Source: JALONO01 sp038209965
GTDB lineage: Bacteria; Bacteroidota; Bacteroidia; Cytophagales; Thermoflexibacteraceae
NCBI GenBank assembly: GCA_038209965.1
Contig: JBBQXF010000008.1
Coordinates: 8,330 to 72,329, forward strand
Length of the DNA: 64,000 nt
Reading direction: 5' to 3'
Below are positions 32,534 to 41,734 of the stretch, one piece after another (the first letter of the stretch is position 1; the number at the start of each line of letters is the position of its first letter). A program made the position numbers and the translations under genes. The notes under the pieces were generated by a model. The model made no database searches and was not told the origin of the DNA. It saw only the letters and a list, made by a program, of their open reading frames with translations.

Positions 32534-34237
32534 TTACCCGGAAACTACTTTGCCGCGCAAGACGGTGATGAGAAGAGAAATGGACACTACCAAGGCACAG
32601 CCGATGAGGTTGAACCATAAATAGGATATGTCAGTAAACTTCCAAAGCAGGAGAACCATGGTTTCCGCCGCTACTGCGGCGGCAAACACTGCATGACCTT
32701 TGACCCTCTTAACGTAGAAAGCTACCAGAAATATGCCTAAAATGGTTCCGTAAAACAGTGAGCCTAGTATGTTCACGGCCTCAATCAGATTATTGCTTAG
32801 CGAATTGGCAAACTCGGCCAGTAAAATTGCGTATGCCCCCCAAAGCACCGTTGCAATCTTTGAGACCAGTAAGTAGTGTTGTTCGCTGGCCCCCGGGCGG
32901 ATGCTGCGCTTGTACACGTCTATGACCGTGGTGGAGGCGAGGGAATTAAGTTCGGAGGCAGTGGAGGACATGGAGGCGCAAAAAATGACCGCTACCAAGA
33001 GCCCAATAATCCCAACAGGAAGATAATTAGTTACAAATGTAAGAAAAACGTAGTTTGTGTCACTTTGCTTGCTTCTGGAGTCGGTGGTATTTTGTTGATG
33101 GATGATCCCGATGGCCGATTTGCGCAGCGCGGTGGCTCGGGCCTCGGCCTGCTTTAGCTGCTGGCTGGCCTGCCCAATCTTGTCCTGATCCTTGGAGTGC
33201 AACGCATCTACCAAGTTCAGCGCGACTTTTCGGCGATCAATCACTGCTTGGCAATACTCATTCTCGATCGTTTGGAACTGGGCGCTGTTGCCCGATTGAT
33301 AGACCCGGTTGATCTCCGACGCATTGAAAAAAACGGGTGGGGTCTGGAAAAGGTAAAACACATAGACCATCACCCCAATGAACAGGATCAGGAACTGCAT
33401 GGGGATCTTGATGAACCCGTTGAAGATCAGGCCCAGCCGGCTCTCGGTGATGGATCGCCCGCCCAAGTAGCGCTGCACCTGCGACTGGTCGGTACCAAAA
33501 TAGGACATGGACAAAAAGAAACCACCGATCAGCCCCGACCAAATGTTGTAGCGGTCATCCCAGTCAAAATTGAAAGTAATGGCATTGAGTTTTTCCATTT
33601 TGCCCGCAATCTGGACGGCCTCGCTAAGGCCCACATTGGCCGGCATGTAGTGGAAGAGCATGTAGGCTGCCGTCATCATACCGAGCAGGATAATAAACAT
33701 TTGCTGTTTTTGGGTGACACTTACCGCCGTAGTGCCGCCCAAAACAGTGTAAAGCACCACCAAGCCGCCCAGCACCAGGTTGGTGTACACGATGTCCCAG
33801 CCCAAGACGGCCGACAGGATGAGGGCCGGGGCAAAAATGGTGAGACCGGCCGCCAGACCGCGCTGGATCAAGAAAAGGAAGGCCGTAAAAGAGCGGGTTT
33901 TGAGATCAAATCTGTTCTCCAAAAATTCATAGGCCGTATAGACATTGAGCCGTTGGAAAATGGGCACAAAAGTGATTGACAGGACAATCATGGCCAAGGG
34001 CAGGCCAAAATAAAACTGCACGAATCGCATCCCGTCCGAAAAACCCTGGCCCGGCGTACTCAGGAAAGTAATGGCACTGGCTTGGGTGGCCATGATGGAC
34101 AGGCCGATGGTGGCCCACCCCATTTTTTTGGACAACAGGTAATCTTTGGTGTCTTTGCTACCGCGCCCCTTCCAGATCCCGTAAGTCGTAATGAATACCA
34201 GCGTGCTGATGAGCACCACCCAATCTAAGAGCGCCAT
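32534..34237 (-). CDS. Sodium:solute symporter (SSS family)
   Basis: 567 residues, a polytopic inner-membrane protein with about 13 helices in the LeuT fold. SSS hallmarks are the N-terminal helix then GRGSKDTKDYLLSKKMGW, ATQASAITFLSTPGQGFSDG in helix 2, GGTTAVSVTQKQQ and the CASMSSTASELNSLASTTVIDVYKR region near helix 9. A ~90-residue soluble insertion (around residues 320-410, rich in Gln and Lys) interrupts the core, as in some Bacteroidota SGLT-like transporters. It couples Na+ to uptake of a sugar, inositol, sialic acid or similar. No catabolic gene is adjacent. Confidence 0.87.
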   Translation of the reverse strand: MALLDWVVLISTLVFITTYGIWKGRGSKDTKDYLLSKKMGWATIGLSIMATQASAITFLSTPGQGFSDGMRFVQFYFGLPLAMIVLSITFVPIFQRLNVYTAYEFLENRFDLKTRSFTAFLFLIQRGLAAGLTIFAPALILSAVLGWDIVYTNLVLGGLVVLYTVLGGTTAVSVTQKQQMFIILLGMMTAAYMLFHYMPANVGLSEAVQIAGKMEKLNAITFNFDWDDRYNIWSGLIGGFFLSMSYFGTDQSQVQRYLGGRSITESRLGLIFNGFIKIPMQFLILFIGVMVYVFYLFQTPPVFFNASEINRVYQSGNSAQFQTIENEYCQAVIDRRKVALNLVDALHSKDQDKIGQASQQLKQAEARATALRKSAIGIIHQQNTTDSRSKQSDTNYVFLTFVTNYLPVGIIGLLVAVIFCASMSSTASELNSLASTTVIDVYKRSIRPGASEQHYLLVSKIATVLWGAYAILLAEFANSLSNNLIEAVNILGSLFYGTILGIFLVAFYVKRVKGHAVFAAAVAAETMVLLLWKFTDISYLWFNLIGCALVVSISLLITVLRGKVVSG

Positions 34238-34337
34238 GTGTAGTGAATGGTTAGAATCAAGTCAAAAGTAGACCAAGCTAATAAGTCAATACAAATTTTA
34301 GGCTACTTTAACAAACCCTCTCGACGAGTAGACGCCC

Positions 34338-34371
34338 CAAAGGCCATTGGTTGAACTGCCAACGGCCTTTT
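34338..34371 (-). terminator. Hairpin downstream of slyD, probable terminator
   Basis: AAAGGCC-A-TTGG pairs with CCAA-C-GGCCTTT with one internal mismatch and a short loop. It lies between the slyD stop and the symporter start on the minus strand. The T tail is weak. Confidence 0.45.
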
Positions 34372-34412
34372 GGGCGGATATGCTACCGATCTTGTGGTGA
34401 TCGGCAGCAGCC

Positions 34413-34934
34413 CTACTCGTGCTCGTGCCCGCCTGGGCCATGCACGTGCCCGTGGTCAATCTCCTCGGCAGTAGCGGGGCGGATGTTCTCCACTTTGCCC
34501 TTAAAATGCAAGGTCTTGCCGGCCAGCGGATGGTTGAAGTCCATCAGCACGCCCGCTTGCCCCACCTCCAGCACGGTGCCGCGCATCACGTTGCCCTCGC
34601 CGTCGTTCATGGGCAGGGTGCGGCCTGGCTGCACCACCTCGGTGTCCAATTGGCCGTCGACATGGAACACTTCCAGGGGCAGCATGACCACATCGTCCTC
34701 ACTGTAATCGCCATAGCCGTGTTCGGGCAGGATTACGAAGTCAAAATCATCGCCCACGATTTTGCCAAACAGTTCTTCCTCAAAACGCTCGGGGAGGCCG
34801 CTCTCGCCAAACAGGAACAGCATGGGATCCTCGGCACTCGTGGTCTCGAGCAGTTCTTGCTCATCTTCGCTACCCGCGCTAATGCTCAGTTCGTAGGAAA
34901 TGGATACAACCTTTTGAAGGTCAATTTTTTGCAT
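34413..34934 (-). CDS. slyD: FKBP-type peptidyl-prolyl isomerase, SlyD-like
   Basis: 173 residues from the ATG at 34934 (MQKIDLQKVVSISYELS); upstream in-frame codons read through the promoter. The domain order is FKBP half, an inserted flap (IF chaperone domain, ~70-130), second FKBP half with VLMDFNHPLAGKTLHFKGKV. The C terminus is His-rich (HGHVHGPGGHEHE), a likely Ni/Zn/Cu-binding tail as in SlyD. It catalyses Xaa-Pro isomerisation and acts as a chaperone, with a possible metal-handling role. Diverges from corA (165 bp between starts). Confidence 0.88.
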   Translation of the reverse strand: MQKIDLQKVVSISYELSISAGSEDEQELLETTSAEDPMLFLFGESGLPERFEEELFGKIVGDDFDFVILPEHGYGDYSEDDVVMLPLEVFHVDGQLDTEVVQPGRTLPMNDGEGNVMRGTVLEVGQAGVLMDFNHPLAGKTLHFKGKVENIRPATAEEIDHGHVHGPGGHEHE

Positions 34935-35074
34935 GGTTTTTTTGGGATAAGAATAATAAAATTGGTTCGCAAAAATCCCGAATGGGCAGTTTTTAGGTGC
35001 GATGGTTTTGGCAACGATAAATGCAAAAGCCCCAAATAACCCACCATAAAGAACCAAAATAAAGGTAAATTCCC

Positions 35075-35082
35075 TAATTTTG
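35075..35082 (+). promoter_or_regulatory. -7 promoter box of corA
   Basis: TAATTTTG matches TAnnTTTG. It predicts a start of transcription near 35089 and a leader of only about 11 nt before the corA ATG. Confidence 0.45.
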
Positions 35083-35099
35083 AAAGTAAGCCCGTCTTT

Positions 35100-36209
35100 A
35101 TGCTGCACAAATCGCGTTCAAAGAAAAACCAAAAGAAACTTTCGCGCCACCACCCAGCCGGCTTGGCCAAAAAAGTGGGCCAGGTGCCCGGCGAGCTCCA
35201 TTACGTGGGCGACAAGGCCAACCTGCCGACGGCCATCAGCGTAATCGCCTATGATGAATCGGGGCATTTTTTTGGTGGGCTTGAGTTGGACAAGCTGGGC
35301 GACCTGACCGACCGGCACCGCACCATCTGGATCGATGTGGACGGGGTGAGCGATCTGGCCAAAATCAAGCTCATGGCTGATCATTTTGACTTCCATCCGC
35401 TCATGGCCGAAGACGTGGTCAACACTGAGCACCTGCCCAATTTGCAGGAATATGACCAACACCTGTTTTTCGCCATGAAGATGTTGCAGATCAACCCCCA
35501 GACCGAGCAAGTAGAAGTCGAGCACCTGAGCTTGATATTGGGCAGCAACTACGTGATCTCGTTTCAGGAAGACAAAGCAGGCGATGTGTTCCAGCCCATC
35601 CGTGAGCGGATCAAGGCCAAAAAAGGGCGGGTAAGCAAAATGGGGGCCGACTATTTGTACTATTTGCTCATTGATTCGGTGGTGGATCACTATTTTCTGG
35701 TACTGGAAAACATCCGCCAGCAAGTGGAAGACATCGAGGAGCGGCTCCTGCTCCAGCCCGAGCACAACATTATCCCCGAGATCACTGCGCTCAAAAAACA
35801 GTTTTCCCTCATCCGCAAGCTGGTTTTTCCGTTGCAAGAAGAAATCATCCGGCTCATTGGCGGCGAATATGAAGACTTTATCCAAGAAGCCACCCTGCCC
35901 TATTTCCGCGATGTGCTGGACCATGTCAAGCACCTGACCAGCAACTTTGAGAGCTTCCGCGACACGCTCTACAGTTTGATGGATCTCTACTTGTCAAACC
36001 TGAGCCATTCCATGAACTCGGTGATGAAAACATTGACCGTCATTACCACCATTTTCATTCCGCTCACCTTCGTTGCCGGGATCTATGGCATGAATTTCAA
36101 GCACATGCCCGAATTGAGTTATCCCTGGGCCTACCCGACCGTGCTGGCCGGGATGCTGCTGCTGGGGGTGGGGATGTTGTTTTTCATCAAACAGCGACAT
36201 TGGTTTTAG
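35100..36209 (+). CDS. corA: CorA-family magnesium/cobalt channel
   Basis: 369 residues. After a basic, Lys/Arg/His-rich N-terminal ~30 residues comes the cytoplasmic funnel domain (LPTAISVIAYDESG, WIDVDGVSD, LMAEDVVNTEHLPNLQEY), a long stalk helix (~200-310) and two C-terminal transmembrane helices. The pore-mouth motif YGMNF is intact in FIPLTFVAGIYGMNF, and the final helix ends FFIKQRHWF. Forms a homopentameric Mg2+ uptake channel in the inner membrane, gated by Mg2+ binding between funnel domains. Confidence 0.95.
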   Translation: MLHKSRSKKNQKKLSRHHPAGLAKKVGQVPGELHYVGDKANLPTAISVIAYDESGHFFGGLELDKLGDLTDRHRTIWIDVDGVSDLAKIKLMADHFDFHPLMAEDVVNTEHLPNLQEYDQHLFFAMKMLQINPQTEQVEVEHLSLILGSNYVISFQEDKAGDVFQPIRERIKAKKGRVSKMGADYLYYLLIDSVVDHYFLVLENIRQQVEDIEERLLLQPEHNIIPEITALKKQFSLIRKLVFPLQEEIIRLIGGEYEDFIQEATLPYFRDVLDHVKHLTSNFESFRDTLYSLMDLYLSNLSHSMNSVMKTLTVITTIFIPLTFVAGIYGMNFKHMPELSYPWAYPTVLAGMLLLGVGMLFFIKQRHWF

Positions 36210-36311
36210 ACAGTCCGGTCGTTGGCCGTGCCAAACCCGGCCCCAGTTTTGTCCTGTTAGTTTTGCCTCACTTTTATGTGGGAAACGCTAATTTTGGGCA
36301 AAATCCAAGTC

Positions 36312-36938
36312 ATGCAAGCTTATCCAAACCTTATCTTTGACCTTGGTGGGGTCATTATCAACCTCGACTTTGCCAAGATGACCCACTTGTTCAGCCGATT
36401 GAGCGGGAAAGATTTTGCCGATCGCTATGCCCACCACCAGCAGTTGGCTTTCTTTGACGATTTTGAGACCGGCCGCATTGAGCCGGAAGAATTTCGGGAT
36501 CAATTGCGCCGGGTACTGGGCCTCAGCCCTGCCCAGGCCCCAGATGGGATCATCGATCACCACTGGAACGCCATCTTGCTCGACATCCCAGCCGAAAGAA
36601 TCGCCCTGCTGCAAACATTGGCCAAAACCAACCGGATTTTTTTATTGAGCAACACCAATGCGATCCACAAAACCGCTTTTGACCATATTGTGCGCCAGCA
36701 GCACGGCCTGCCCAACCTCGATGTCCTATTTGAGCAAAGCTATTATTCTCATCTCGTCCATAACCGCAAGCCGGCAACCAGCATTTTTCAGCGGGTCATT
36801 GATGAAAATGCCCTCAATCCCCAAGAAACTTTATTTATCGACGATACCATCCGTCATGTGGAAGGAGCCAGAAAAACTGGGCTAAATGCTTTCCATCTGG
36901 TGCCCCCCACCACAGTGATCGACCTGTTTGCCAACTAG
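36312..36938 (+). CDS. HAD-IA hydrolase, YihX-like
   Basis: 208 residues from the ATG at 36312; an ATG 12 codons upstream is less likely because FDLGGVIIN should sit near residue 8. Motif I is FDLGGVIINLD (nucleophile Asp8), and the acid/base Asp usually two residues later is replaced by Gly, as in the YihX/epoxide-hydrolase-N branch. Motif II is LLSNTNAIH, motif III Lys in NRKPATSIFQRVI, and motif IV LFIDDTIRHVEGARKTG. A small-molecule phosphatase, such as a sugar-1-phosphatase, is likely. Downstream of corA with 102 bp between. Confidence 0.82.
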   Translation: MQAYPNLIFDLGGVIINLDFAKMTHLFSRLSGKDFADRYAHHQQLAFFDDFETGRIEPEEFRDQLRRVLGLSPAQAPDGIIDHHWNAILLDIPAERIALLQTLAKTNRIFLLSNTNAIHKTAFDHIVRQQHGLPNLDVLFEQSYYSHLVHNRKPATSIFQRVIDENALNPQETLFIDDTIRHVEGARKTGLNAFHLVPPTTVIDLFAN

Positions 36939-36978
36939 CCCTGCTTTCCATTCCTTCCCGATTTTTTAAACGAATACC

Positions 36979-39168
36979 ATGCGAAAATTTCTACTTTTTT
37001 ATTTGATGGCCGGGCTTACCTCTACTTTGTTGGGGCAAAAAAAGAACGATACCTACGTGTACCAGATGCGGCGGGCCAATGGGCCGATCAAGGTGGATGG
37101 GCAACTCGCCGATCCTGCTTGGGATCAAGCCCAAGTGGCCAAGGATTTTTGGCAGATCCAACCCCTGGACACGGGGCGGTCGATCAGCAAAACCGAAGTG
37201 CGGATGCTCTACGACGAGCAAAACCTCTATGTGATCGCGGTCTGCTACCAAGCCAAGCCCGGGCCTTACGTGGTGGAATCGCTCCGGCGCGACTTTGCTT
37301 TCAACCGCAACGATAATTTCTTTATTGCCCTTGATACTTTTGATGACCTGTTCAACGGTTTTACCATTGGTTCCAACGCTCAAGGAGCCCAGTGGGACGG
37401 CCTGATCACGGCGGGCAGCAGCGCCAACCTGAGCTGGGACAACCGCTGGCGCTCCGAAGTGCGCAACGATGATGAAAAATGGGTGCTGGAAATGGCCATT
37501 CCCTTCAAAACCATTCGTTACAAGGCGGGCATTACGCGCTGGGGCATCAATTTTTGTCGGCTGGATCTCAAAGCCAACGAAAAATCGGCTTGGGCACCAG
37601 TGCCCCGGCAGTTTCCCAGCCTCACCCTGGCCTACACCGGAGTGATGCAATGGGACGAGCCACCCCCCAAACCCGGTACCAACATTTCAATTATCCCCTA
37701 TGTGGCGGCCAGTGCCGTGCGCAACCACGAACGTGGCGAGGCGGGCCGCCAGCGCTTTGACGTCGGGCTGGATGCCAAAGTGGCCGTCACTTCCTCCCTC
37801 AATCTTGACTTGACCATTAACCCCGATTTTTCGCAAGTGGAGGTGGATCGGCAACTAGTCAACTTAGATCGCTTTGAACTATTTTTTCCTGAACGCCGCC
37901 AGTTTTTTCTGGAAAATGGTGATTTGTTCGCCAATTTTGGGTATTCCACCATCCGGCCCTTTTTTTCCCGGCGGATCGGGCTCAATGCCCCCATTCGCTT
38001 TGGGGCCCGCTTGAGCGGCAAGATTGACAAGAATTGGCGCATCGGGGCCATGACCATGCAAACGGGCCGCAACTCAGCGGGCCTATCCCCCCAGAATTTT
38101 GGCGTGTTGGCCCTCCAGCGGCAAATCTTTGCCCGTTCCAATATCACCGGATTGTTGGTCAACAAAGAAACGATTGATTACAATTCCAACACCCCTTCGG
38201 CAAGCGTCACCCGTTTCAACCGCACGGCGGGCTTGGAGTATAACCTGCTCTCGGCCGACAACCGCTGGGTGGGGAAAGCGTTTTACCTGCGTTCCTTTGG
38301 CCCCGAAACCAGCCACCGCGACCAAGTGATCGCCGCCAATTTGGCCTATAACTCCCGGCACCTGACCGCCAGTGCCCAGTATGAGCACGTGGGGGCCAAC
38401 TACCGCGCCGAAGTGGGATTTGTCCCCCGTTTGGGCTATCACAGCCTAAACCCGCAAGTGGGCTACCTGTTTTTTCCCAAATCGAAGACCATCGTGAGTC
38501 ACGGGCCATTGGCGGGCAGCACAGCCTACTTGGATCGCAAGGGAAAATATACCGAAAACGAGACCTTTCTGGCCTATCGGGTCAACTTTCTGAACCGGAG
38601 CGATCTTGTGGTCTGGACGGGCTACAATTACGTGAAATTGCTCAATGCTTTTGATCCCACCAATTTTGTGGGCGACACCCTGGCCCGGGGCACCGAGCAC
38701 CAATGGCGCAGCGCGGGCTTCGATTTCAATTCCAAGCCCCAAAGTGTGTTCACTTTCTCCCTCAGCGGCCGGTTTGGCGGATTTTACGCCGATGGCAAAC
38801 GGCTACGGGTCGCGGGGGAAATCGGGTACCGGTTTCAGCCCTACGCGGCCATTGCCCTGACGGCCAACTACAACCAGATCCGCTTTGGGGATGCCAGCGT
38901 GCTGCCCGAGCGGCTGCGCAACCAGCAATTTGATTTCTGGCTGGTTGGCCCCAGGATCGATGTGACCCTGACCAACAAGCTCTTCCTCACCAATTTTATG
39001 CAGTATAACAACCAACTGCAGAACATCAACCTCAACATCCGTTTGCAGTGGCGCTACAGCCCCGCCTCCGATTTGTTCTTGGTCTACACCGACAACCATT
39101 TTTCGGACAACTGGCTGATCCGCAACCGGGCACTGGTGTTCAAATGGACCTACTGGTGGAATGTGTGA
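36979..39168 (+). CDS. DUF5916 protein with CBM9-like N-terminal domain
   Basis: 729 residues. A signal peptide (MRKFLLFYLMAGLTSTLLG) is followed by a carbohydrate-binding-module-9-like domain (~30-215: GPIKVDGQLADPAWDQA, VRMLYDEQNLYVIAVCY, WRSEVRNDDEKWVLEMAIPFKTIRY) and then a DUF5916 domain. The latter contains LNLDLTINPDFSQVEVDRQLVNLDRFELFFPERRQFFLENGDLF and many amphipathic beta strands to the end, like an outer-membrane beta barrel. The protein ends on an aromatic residue pattern (FKWTYWWNV), consistent with insertion in the outer membrane. Such proteins are common in Bacteroidota; glycan binding is assumed and the function is unproven. Confidence 0.85.
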   Translation: MRKFLLFYLMAGLTSTLLGQKKNDTYVYQMRRANGPIKVDGQLADPAWDQAQVAKDFWQIQPLDTGRSISKTEVRMLYDEQNLYVIAVCYQAKPGPYVVESLRRDFAFNRNDNFFIALDTFDDLFNGFTIGSNAQGAQWDGLITAGSSANLSWDNRWRSEVRNDDEKWVLEMAIPFKTIRYKAGITRWGINFCRLDLKANEKSAWAPVPRQFPSLTLAYTGVMQWDEPPPKPGTNISIIPYVAASAVRNHERGEAGRQRFDVGLDAKVAVTSSLNLDLTINPDFSQVEVDRQLVNLDRFELFFPERRQFFLENGDLFANFGYSTIRPFFSRRIGLNAPIRFGARLSGKIDKNWRIGAMTMQTGRNSAGLSPQNFGVLALQRQIFARSNITGLLVNKETIDYNSNTPSASVTRFNRTAGLEYNLLSADNRWVGKAFYLRSFGPETSHRDQVIAANLAYNSRHLTASAQYEHVGANYRAEVGFVPRLGYHSLNPQVGYLFFPKSKTIVSHGPLAGSTAYLDRKGKYTENETFLAYRVNFLNRSDLVVWTGYNYVKLLNAFDPTNFVGDTLARGTEHQWRSAGFDFNSKPQSVFTFSLSGRFGGFYADGKRLRVAGEIGYRFQPYAAIALTANYNQIRFGDASVLPERLRNQQFDFWLVGPRIDVTLTNKLFLTNFMQYNNQLQNINLNIRLQWRYSPASDLFLVYTDNHFSDNWLIRNRALVFKWTYWWNV

Positions 39169-39256
39169 CGTGGTAAATCAACGAGCAGTAATTCCCCATT
39201 GCCCCCGCTTTATTGCAACTCACCGACAAATCCCTACCAGTTGCCGAAGGTCATTT

Positions 39257-39285
39257 TTTGGTTGCACTTTGTTGTAATACATTTG
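39257..39285 (+). promoter_or_regulatory. Orphan promoter in the 39.2-39.6 kb intergenic region
   Basis: TTTG (39257-39260) and TACATTTG (39278-39285) fit the -33/-7 pair of Bacteroidota promoters with a 17-nt spacer. No protein gene follows; an intrinsic terminator lies ~110 bp downstream. Confidence 0.45.
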
Positions 39286-39291
39286 TATCAA

Positions 39292-39416
39292 GTCAAAGGA
39301 AAAGCTGGTTGTGCAGAACGGTTTAATCTCCGCTGCCGCCGCTCCATCCCAAGATTTTATAGTTTTGGTTAGAAATGATGAGGACATAAAGAAGGCCTTG
39401 CTTCAGGGCCTTTTTT
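39292..39416 (+). ncRNA. Candidate small RNA between two convergent genes
   Basis: A unit of about 125 nt is bounded by a good -7 box (39278-39285) and a hairpin with AAGGCC (39392-39397)/GGCCTT (39407-39412) followed by a T-rich tail. A GTG-started frame within it runs through the terminator and shows no family likeness, so a non-coding transcript is more likely than a peptide. I do not recognise it as 6S, SRP or tmRNA. The same terminator may also serve the upstream DUF5916 gene. Low certainty. Confidence 0.3.
39392..39416 (+). terminator. Intrinsic terminator in the DUF5916-T9SS intergenic region
   Basis: AAGGCC/GGCCTT stem, extended across a mismatch by TG/CA, then a T run at 39411-39416 followed by ATTTTTTG. 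Confidence 0.6.
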
Positions 39417-39512
39417 ATTTTTTGTGCTCACCCCTGCCCAACCTTGCCGCCCATCCTTTAGCTACCCTGAAATCGTTCAATCCGACATTTCCCACTCACT
39501 CTTTCAAAATGC

Positions 39513-39566
39513 TGATTTTCAATGCTCGATGATTTTGCGCTAAAAATCATCAAGCATTGAAAATCA
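39513..39566. repeat. 54-nt near-perfect inverted repeat
   Basis: The arms 39513-39536 and 39543-39566 pair over 24 positions with a single C-A mismatch and a 6-nt loop (GCGCTA). The right arm contains most of the 19-nt string AAGCATTGAAAATCAATTA that recurs at 77-95. It lies just beyond the 3' end of the T9SS gene and may act as its terminator or be a mobile hairpin unit. There is no T run on the minus strand. Confidence 0.65.
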
Positions 39567-39626
39567 ATTAGTTATTTTTGTATTGGGGAATATCGGTTCA
39601 ATGGTCATTGCCGAAGCCAGCCGGTT

Positions 39627-41213
39627 TTATTGTACCAATACTTTGTGCCTAGTGGTCGTTTTGCCATCAAAAATGAACAAAAGGTAAGTGCCGACCACAG
39701 TGGGCGCATCAATGGTTATAGTGGGTTGGTTATTGGCCACTTGGTACTTGCCCCAACTGACCCCCAATAGGTCAATGATCTCGATTTGTATCCTTTGCGC
39801 GGCATCAGTTGCGGTCATGATATGCAATTTCCCCCCTTTTGTCACTGGGTTGGGGTACGTTTGAGTGCCACTATCATTCTCTCTTTCAGTTTTGACAGCT
39901 ATTATTTTGGAATATTTGTAGGAGCCGTCCTGATCCACTATTTTTAGCAAATAGTAAGGTTGATTGAATGTGACTTCGGTGGTAAAATTGTATTTTTGAG
40001 TTACACTGCTGTTTCCCGCCGCTCTAACTTCCCCGAGCGACTGCCAATTCAGACCATCTGGACTGCGCAGCACCTCAAAATGGGCGCTGGATTTTTCCAT
40101 ACCAGTTTGCCAAAAAAGTTGTATTTGGTTGGATCGTGCAATCCCAGAAAACGCAATGAGTTCGACCGGCAGCAATGACACGTCATTGTCAATCACGCTG
40201 TAGGTCGTGCTGGATTGAATGATGCCATTACAATCGGCATCGTTGACCACCAAAGGAATGCTAGCTCCCAAAATATTGAAAATTATGGTCTCATTGGTTT
40301 CCACCAAAAAATCATCCACAATGGTCAAGCCGATGGGGATACTGGTAGCTGGGGAGCCATCATAATTGCCTGCTGGGATGTTGACGGTAGTTGCAAATGA
40401 ATAATCGGTGCCACCGCCAGTTGCAGTGCCGCCAGCTGTGCCAATGGTGACAATGGCCCCGCCCACTGGAATAGTGCCATTTATCAACAGCCTAGGACGG
40501 CTAACAGTGTTTTCTATCGCGGAATAAGTTGGCGCGGCAAATTCTACCAAAGGGTTCAATCCCAACACTTGGATATTATCGATAAAGTTGCCAACAGTCG
40601 GGTCGCCACTGGCGGTTGTGCCTGGCCTGAAGGTGAACCTCACTGATCCGTTTGGCCCTGTATTGGTCACAGTGCCCGTATAATTGACCCAGGCCGTGTT
40701 ACCAGAACTGATAGTACGACTTGAAAGCACGTTATTACTGGCATCGGTGATGGCCAAAAACATTTGATCTATACCACTGCGGCCTCGGTGCCATAGCGAC
40801 CAAGTCAAGGTCTCACCCGAAAACATGCAGATCTCAAAAAACACTGGAGTTCCTCGATCGGCATTTAATTCAATGAATTGATTGCCGCTTTGCGCTGGTA
40901 CACCAAGAAAGCCGCTGTTCCAAAATTCAACCAAATCGTTCACTACATCAGTGCTTGTGGTGTTAATATCCACCACATTCCATCCCGGAACGCTGCTTTC
41001 TGGTACCAAATACCAACATGCAGTGGCTGGACTGCAACTCTGGCGAGGCGGCGAAGGCGATGTGGGAGTGAGCGTGGGCATCTCAAAATCCGAGTTGAAC
41101 AAAATCCGGCCCGGGGGCTGGGCCAAGGTCGGCCATGACAGCAATAACCCAAATACTAATAAGGCTAAACGATAAAAGTGTTTGTTTGCGTGTAGGACAA
41201 TTAAAAAAGTCAT
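39627..41213 (-). CDS. T9SS-exported protein with Calx-beta-like domain
   Basis: About 528 residues from the ATG at 41213, which places a signal peptide (core RLALLVFGLLLSWPTLA) near the N terminus; in-frame ATGs further upstream add an unlikely lead. Residues ~40-250 form a carbohydrate-binding-like beta sandwich (SGNQFIELNADRGTPVFFE, VRFTFRPGTTASGDPTVGNFIDNI). Residues ~255-360 resemble a Calx-beta module (SAIENTVSRPRL, GGTDYSF, IPIGLTIVDDFLVETNETIIF). A fibronectin-like stretch follows, then a C-terminal T9SS sorting domain (YPNPVTKGGKLHI...IIDLLGVSWGKY...GTYLLFIFDGKTTTRHKVLVQ). Predicted to be secreted through the outer membrane and attached to the surface or released. Confidence 0.85.
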   Translation of the reverse strand: MTFLIVLHANKHFYRLALLVFGLLLSWPTLAQPPGRILFNSDFEMPTLTPTSPSPPRQSCSPATACWYLVPESSVPGWNVVDINTTSTDVVNDLVEFWNSGFLGVPAQSGNQFIELNADRGTPVFFEICMFSGETLTWSLWHRGRSGIDQMFLAITDASNNVLSSRTISSGNTAWVNYTGTVTNTGPNGSVRFTFRPGTTASGDPTVGNFIDNIQVLGLNPLVEFAAPTYSAIENTVSRPRLLINGTIPVGGAIVTIGTAGGTATGGGTDYSFATTVNIPAGNYDGSPATSIPIGLTIVDDFLVETNETIIFNILGASIPLVVNDADCNGIIQSSTTYSVIDNDVSLLPVELIAFSGIARSNQIQLFWQTGMEKSSAHFEVLRSPDGLNWQSLGEVRAAGNSSVTQKYNFTTEVTFNQPYYLLKIVDQDGSYKYSKIIAVKTERENDSGTQTYPNPVTKGGKLHIMTATDAAQRIQIEIIDLLGVSWGKYQVANNQPTITIDAPTVVGTYLLFIFDGKTTTRHKVLVQ

Positions 41214-41734
41214 AGATGAATGCAATAGTAGTGTAAACTCAAAAAATATTAAGGACAGTGGGTTAAAGTATTGTCTCATTGTATGAGTCATTACAGCCAA
41301 TTTTTAGTCCATAACATAGGGCCATTCAAGCATTACTACCCGAAATGGACGATTGCATTGTAAGAAAAAGTATGCTATTGGACACTTCTGGGCAGTTGGT
41401 TTTGTTATCATCCCTTGATTTAGGCGGCAGTTTGTTGAGGTGGATGGTTTTGAGTCGATAAATTCATGATTAGCTCATTGGTTCATCTATTTATTTTTGC
41501 GGAAATCTTAACGGTAAGATATTTGGCTTTTTCACTGCTTGTAAGGTTCGGGGCAAGATAATGCCCGCTGCTAAACAATGTGCCAAGTTGAAAAATATGT
41601 TGACCTGTTGCGATGATTAAGCATCTTTATTTTCAACAATTTGCCCTTTTTGCCCCCGGCCCAACTTTGGGCGAACATAAATTTCGTTTTCCGGTTCCAA
41701 ACCACTATACTTGTGTAGGCCAAACTGTGGCCCA
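41214..41734. other. Divergent intergenic region (about 520 bp)
   Basis: It separates the T9SS protein gene (minus) from the kinase-fold gene (plus). TATACTTG at 41706-41713 is a one-mismatch -7 box for the plus gene and would start transcription near 41720. No convincing small frame, RNA fold or repeat was seen in the remainder, which is A+T-rich. Confidence 0.45.

Noticed and set aside
39311..39532. 73-codon GTG-started frame
   Set aside because: It crosses an intrinsic terminator and one arm of the 54-nt hairpin; a coding role is unlikely.
40215..41175. Short plus-strand frames within the T9SS gene
   Set aside because: All are antisense to a gene with signal peptide, Calx-beta-like and T9SS domains.
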